Assembly (NCBI GenBank): GCA_963932145.1
Contig: OZ010613.1
Location: forward strand, 40,896,581-40,960,580
Direction of reading: 5' to 3'
Source: Acanthosepion lycidas
Lineage: Eukaryota > Mollusca > Cephalopoda > Sepiida > Sepiidae
DNA length: 64,000 nt
The notes under the pieces were generated by a model. It was not told the origin of the DNA, did not search any database, and saw only the letters and a list, made by a program, of their open reading frames with translations. Of the stretch, positions 62,082-64,000 are shown in pieces. Position numbers and translations under genes: made by a program. How positions within the stretch are numbered: position 1 is the stretch's first letter; every line of letters begins with the position of its first letter.

Positions 62082-62411
62082 TGGGGGGAATTTTGGGGTA
62101 CCCTGGTGTACTAGTGAGCCAGCCAAAATGAGCTGACTCATTTTATAGTTCACCAATCGAAGGGTTAACCAATCAGAAGACTCAAAATATTCAATGCGAC
62201 GTATATAAAGGCGGCCATGTTTTTCCCGAATATTCACGGCCAGCCTTTGAAGACTGAAGAATTACGGAACAGCTGCTGGTGGTATTGGCGATATAGTCAG
62301 ATTCAGTAAAATATCTGACTCGAGAGTATTAATCTTTAACGTTTTTTTATTGAACAGATTGCGTACTGCGCTGTATTCTATATTCATAGACTATGGTGAA
62401 CATGGTCAACA
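62082..62411 (+). repeat. Copia 3' LTR
   Basis: Matches the 5' LTR over its length (TATA 'GTATATAAAG' conserved), ends CAACA, followed by CAAAT. The start is altered to TGGGGGGAATTTTGG from TGTTGGATTTTGG. Confidence 0.92.
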
Positions 62412-62416
62412 CAAAT

Positions 62417-63185
62417 GACCATCGGAATGTTTTTTTTTTTTTTTTTAAAGAATTTTATAGTTTTTAAAGGGATCCAAATATCAATGGCGGTACAGACATA
62501 CACTAATTCTTGCTCAAATATTAACCAACCCGACAACTGGTCAAATTTCTTATATACATAGTGGCCGTTAATAATTAAGTATAACTCAAGACTTCAATGT
62601 TAAATAAAACAATATTTAATTACAACTGTTATAACCTTGTTAGTCGCGAGGCTCGGCCTAACGTCTGGTAAATCCTAAATCAAAACCCAAATCATCGATG
62701 CACAATAATTCACACTAATTCGACTGGATAGTTCCACTCAATAGTCACTCGATAATCATCAGCAGTCAGTAGCCTGACACTTCTACTTATATATCTGGCG
62801 GAAAACATATATTTATAAGTCCAGAGTGTCACACTGGAACCGCGGTGTCAGTAGTTACTTATTTTCTTTCTATGTGACAACATATAAAGTAAATGCAAAT
62901 TTATATATATGCAACTTTCGGATAATAATTCTGACATTTCTGTAATTATTGAACAATATAGTTCATGCCACATTGACTGCAAAAACCTACCAGTACAACA
63001 GAATTCTCCTATTATCATATTAGTACAAAAACGCACAATCTTAAAATTTTAAATTCAAACTCAGCGTTGCGACCGCACGTTCCAAAACAATAACACATTT
63101 CTAAAAGCATTTTTTCGGATTACATCTATATTTTCGTTGTCCTCTTATTACCGAGATGTAAAAAACAAGAACAAATCTATTTCCA
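62417..63185. other. Flanking anonymous sequence
   Basis: AT-rich host or older repeat DNA around the copia insertion. No gene recognised. Confidence 0.45.
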
Positions 63186-63225
63186 TACCTGAGGATGTCT
63201 GTAAGAACAGACGAAAGCTTGTAAA
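63186..63225 (+). repeat. Hammerhead-like core block
   Basis: CTGAGGAT, stem GTCTG-TAAGAA-CAGAC, then GAAAGC. Perfect five-pair stem and intact CTGAGGA and GAAA, but with one extra T before the stem. Confidence 0.5.
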
Positions 63226-63412
63226 AACTAAAAGGACCTTATGCAACTGGAATTTATAAACAGGGATCATATCATTCATATACAGGTTCGGGGTTAGTGT
63301 ACTCTATTAAAATTGTTTGCGAAGATGTATTCTCGCCATTTAAATCATTAACCTCTATATTTGTTTTTGTATGAATGATTCATGTAATTATAAATTGAAC
63401 TGCACCTATACT

Positions 63413-63414
<2 letters not shown>
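63226..63414. other. Anonymous sequence
   Basis: AT-rich, no feature recognised. Confidence 0.45.

Positions 63415-63456
<42 letters not shown>
63415..63456. repeat. (TA)n microsatellite
   Basis: TA array followed by a G run. Confidence 0.95.
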
Positions 63457-63458
<2 letters not shown>

Positions 63459-63600
63459 GGGGGTGATGCATAGCATCCCGGAATAAGAAATTAGGGGACG
63501 AGTTCCAGTTCGTTATATTCACTTATGCATAAATACTCTTGAAAAGATATCAATCCTGCTCTTCTCTCCCCATCTTTGGGTTTTGTTGTAAGCATATTTC
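63457..63600 (+). repeat. SINE family B-like copy, diverged
   Basis: 'GGTGATGCATAGCATC' at the box A position, 'GACGAGTTCCAGTTCGTTATATTC' at the box B position and 'CACTTATGCATAAATACTCTTG' tail words. Confidence 0.5.
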
Positions 63601-64000
63601 GGCCGATCTATTCTACAGTCTACTTTCGGTGTGCAATTCATAAGAGTCATTAGCGAATAGTAAAGAAGTCTTTACGAATTTACTGACCGGTTGTGTTCAT
63701 TCCCATCTATATGAGATACGTAATTGCATATTTTTTCACTACGATTTTCCTTATAAGGGTTCTGAGATATTTCAGGATCAAAATAACGATAAAGATGGTC
63801 AATTACTGAAATGTCGGGGCAAATATATTCGACCGTCAAATATTTTCTTTAAATTCACATTTATAAACCGTTTATTTTTCCAGTTTTTGCTCATAGACCG
63901 AGGAAAGTTTTTCCTTCATGTAAATGTAAACTCATTTGTTATTTAACAGATTCGGGAAGCGAGTTGATTAAACGTATTTATGTTGGGTACTTTGCCAGAT
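63601..64000. other. Anonymous sequence
   Basis: No recognised feature to the window end. Confidence 0.45.

Larger units (their letters stand above)
57158..62411 (+). mobile_element. Ty1/copia LTR retrotransposon, degenerate
   Basis: Complete element of about 5.25 kb: two LTRs of about 330 bases ending CAACA, a 5-bp duplication, a half-tRNA primer site, then gag, protease, integrase, reverse transcriptase and RNase H in the copia order (integrase before reverse transcriptase). LTRs differ at roughly 7 percent of positions plus one 8-base gap by eye, so the insertion is old. Coding is broken by frame changes near 58052 and 59320 and in 60675-60845, by stops at 58732, 61125 and about 61156, and by a mariner miniature in the reverse transcriptase. 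Confidence 0.93.

Overview
This is eukaryotic, repeat-dominated DNA in which I can support no intact host protein-coding gene. The mixture suggests an invertebrate animal, most likely a mollusc and plausibly a cephalopod: long (TA)n, (CA)n, (TTTC)n and (GATA)n arrays, many tRNA-headed SINEs, Helitrons, mariner, pogo-like and hAT miniatures, decayed LINEs and one degenerate Ty1/copia element. That assignment is inferred from style, not from a diagnostic gene. Nearly every long open frame is an artefact of stop-free simple repeats (polypyrimidine tracts, TA, CA, GATA).

Layout. 0-9 kb: TA-flanked dispersed repeats, a TTTC tract, Helitron A (3156-3963), a mariner-type MITE, LINE tails, a pogo/Tigger-like element (7381-8097) and three copies of a SINE family carrying a hammerhead ribozyme fold. 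9-18 kb: SINEs, a jockey-like LINE remnant, 107-bp, 76-bp and 137-bp tandem repeats, an AAAG tract with higher-order structure and a broken mariner-like transposase. 18-24 kb: a pogo-like MITE inside a 35-bp repeat, a hAT cluster and, nested in one hAT copy, a 1.8-kb TG...CA element made mostly of a 230-bp tandem repeat. 24-33 kb: two TTTC domains sharing a higher-order unit, a mariner that lost its catalytic domain, and an 80-bp palindromic miniature of its ends. 33-48 kb: LINE remnants, Helitron B (35409-36177), a 5S rRNA-derived sequence beside tRNA-like SINEs, mariner MITEs, fold-backs and two copies of a second SINE family with a decayed hammerhead fold. 48.2-50.6 kb: a polypyrimidine minisatellite. 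51.5-55.1 kb: a small minus-strand LTR element inside GATA repeats, then a LINE reverse-transcriptase remnant whose catalytic block is tandemly repeated. 55.2-64 kb: long TA arrays, a second pogo-like MITE, a mariner transposase tail, and the copia element (57158-62411) with two LTRs, a CAAAT target duplication, a tRNA-iMet-type primer site and a 101-bp mariner palindrome inside its reverse transcriptase.

How the parts relate. The window is a record of nested insertion. Three Helitron 3' ends, both ends of a 260-bp dispersed repeat, two SINE-C tails and several other elements abut (TA)n or (CA)n arrays. The most notable signal is that two unrelated-looking tRNA-headed SINE families each carry a type I hammerhead ribozyme fold downstream of the tRNA head; one copy (8851-8895, minus strand) keeps every core nucleotide and all three stems.
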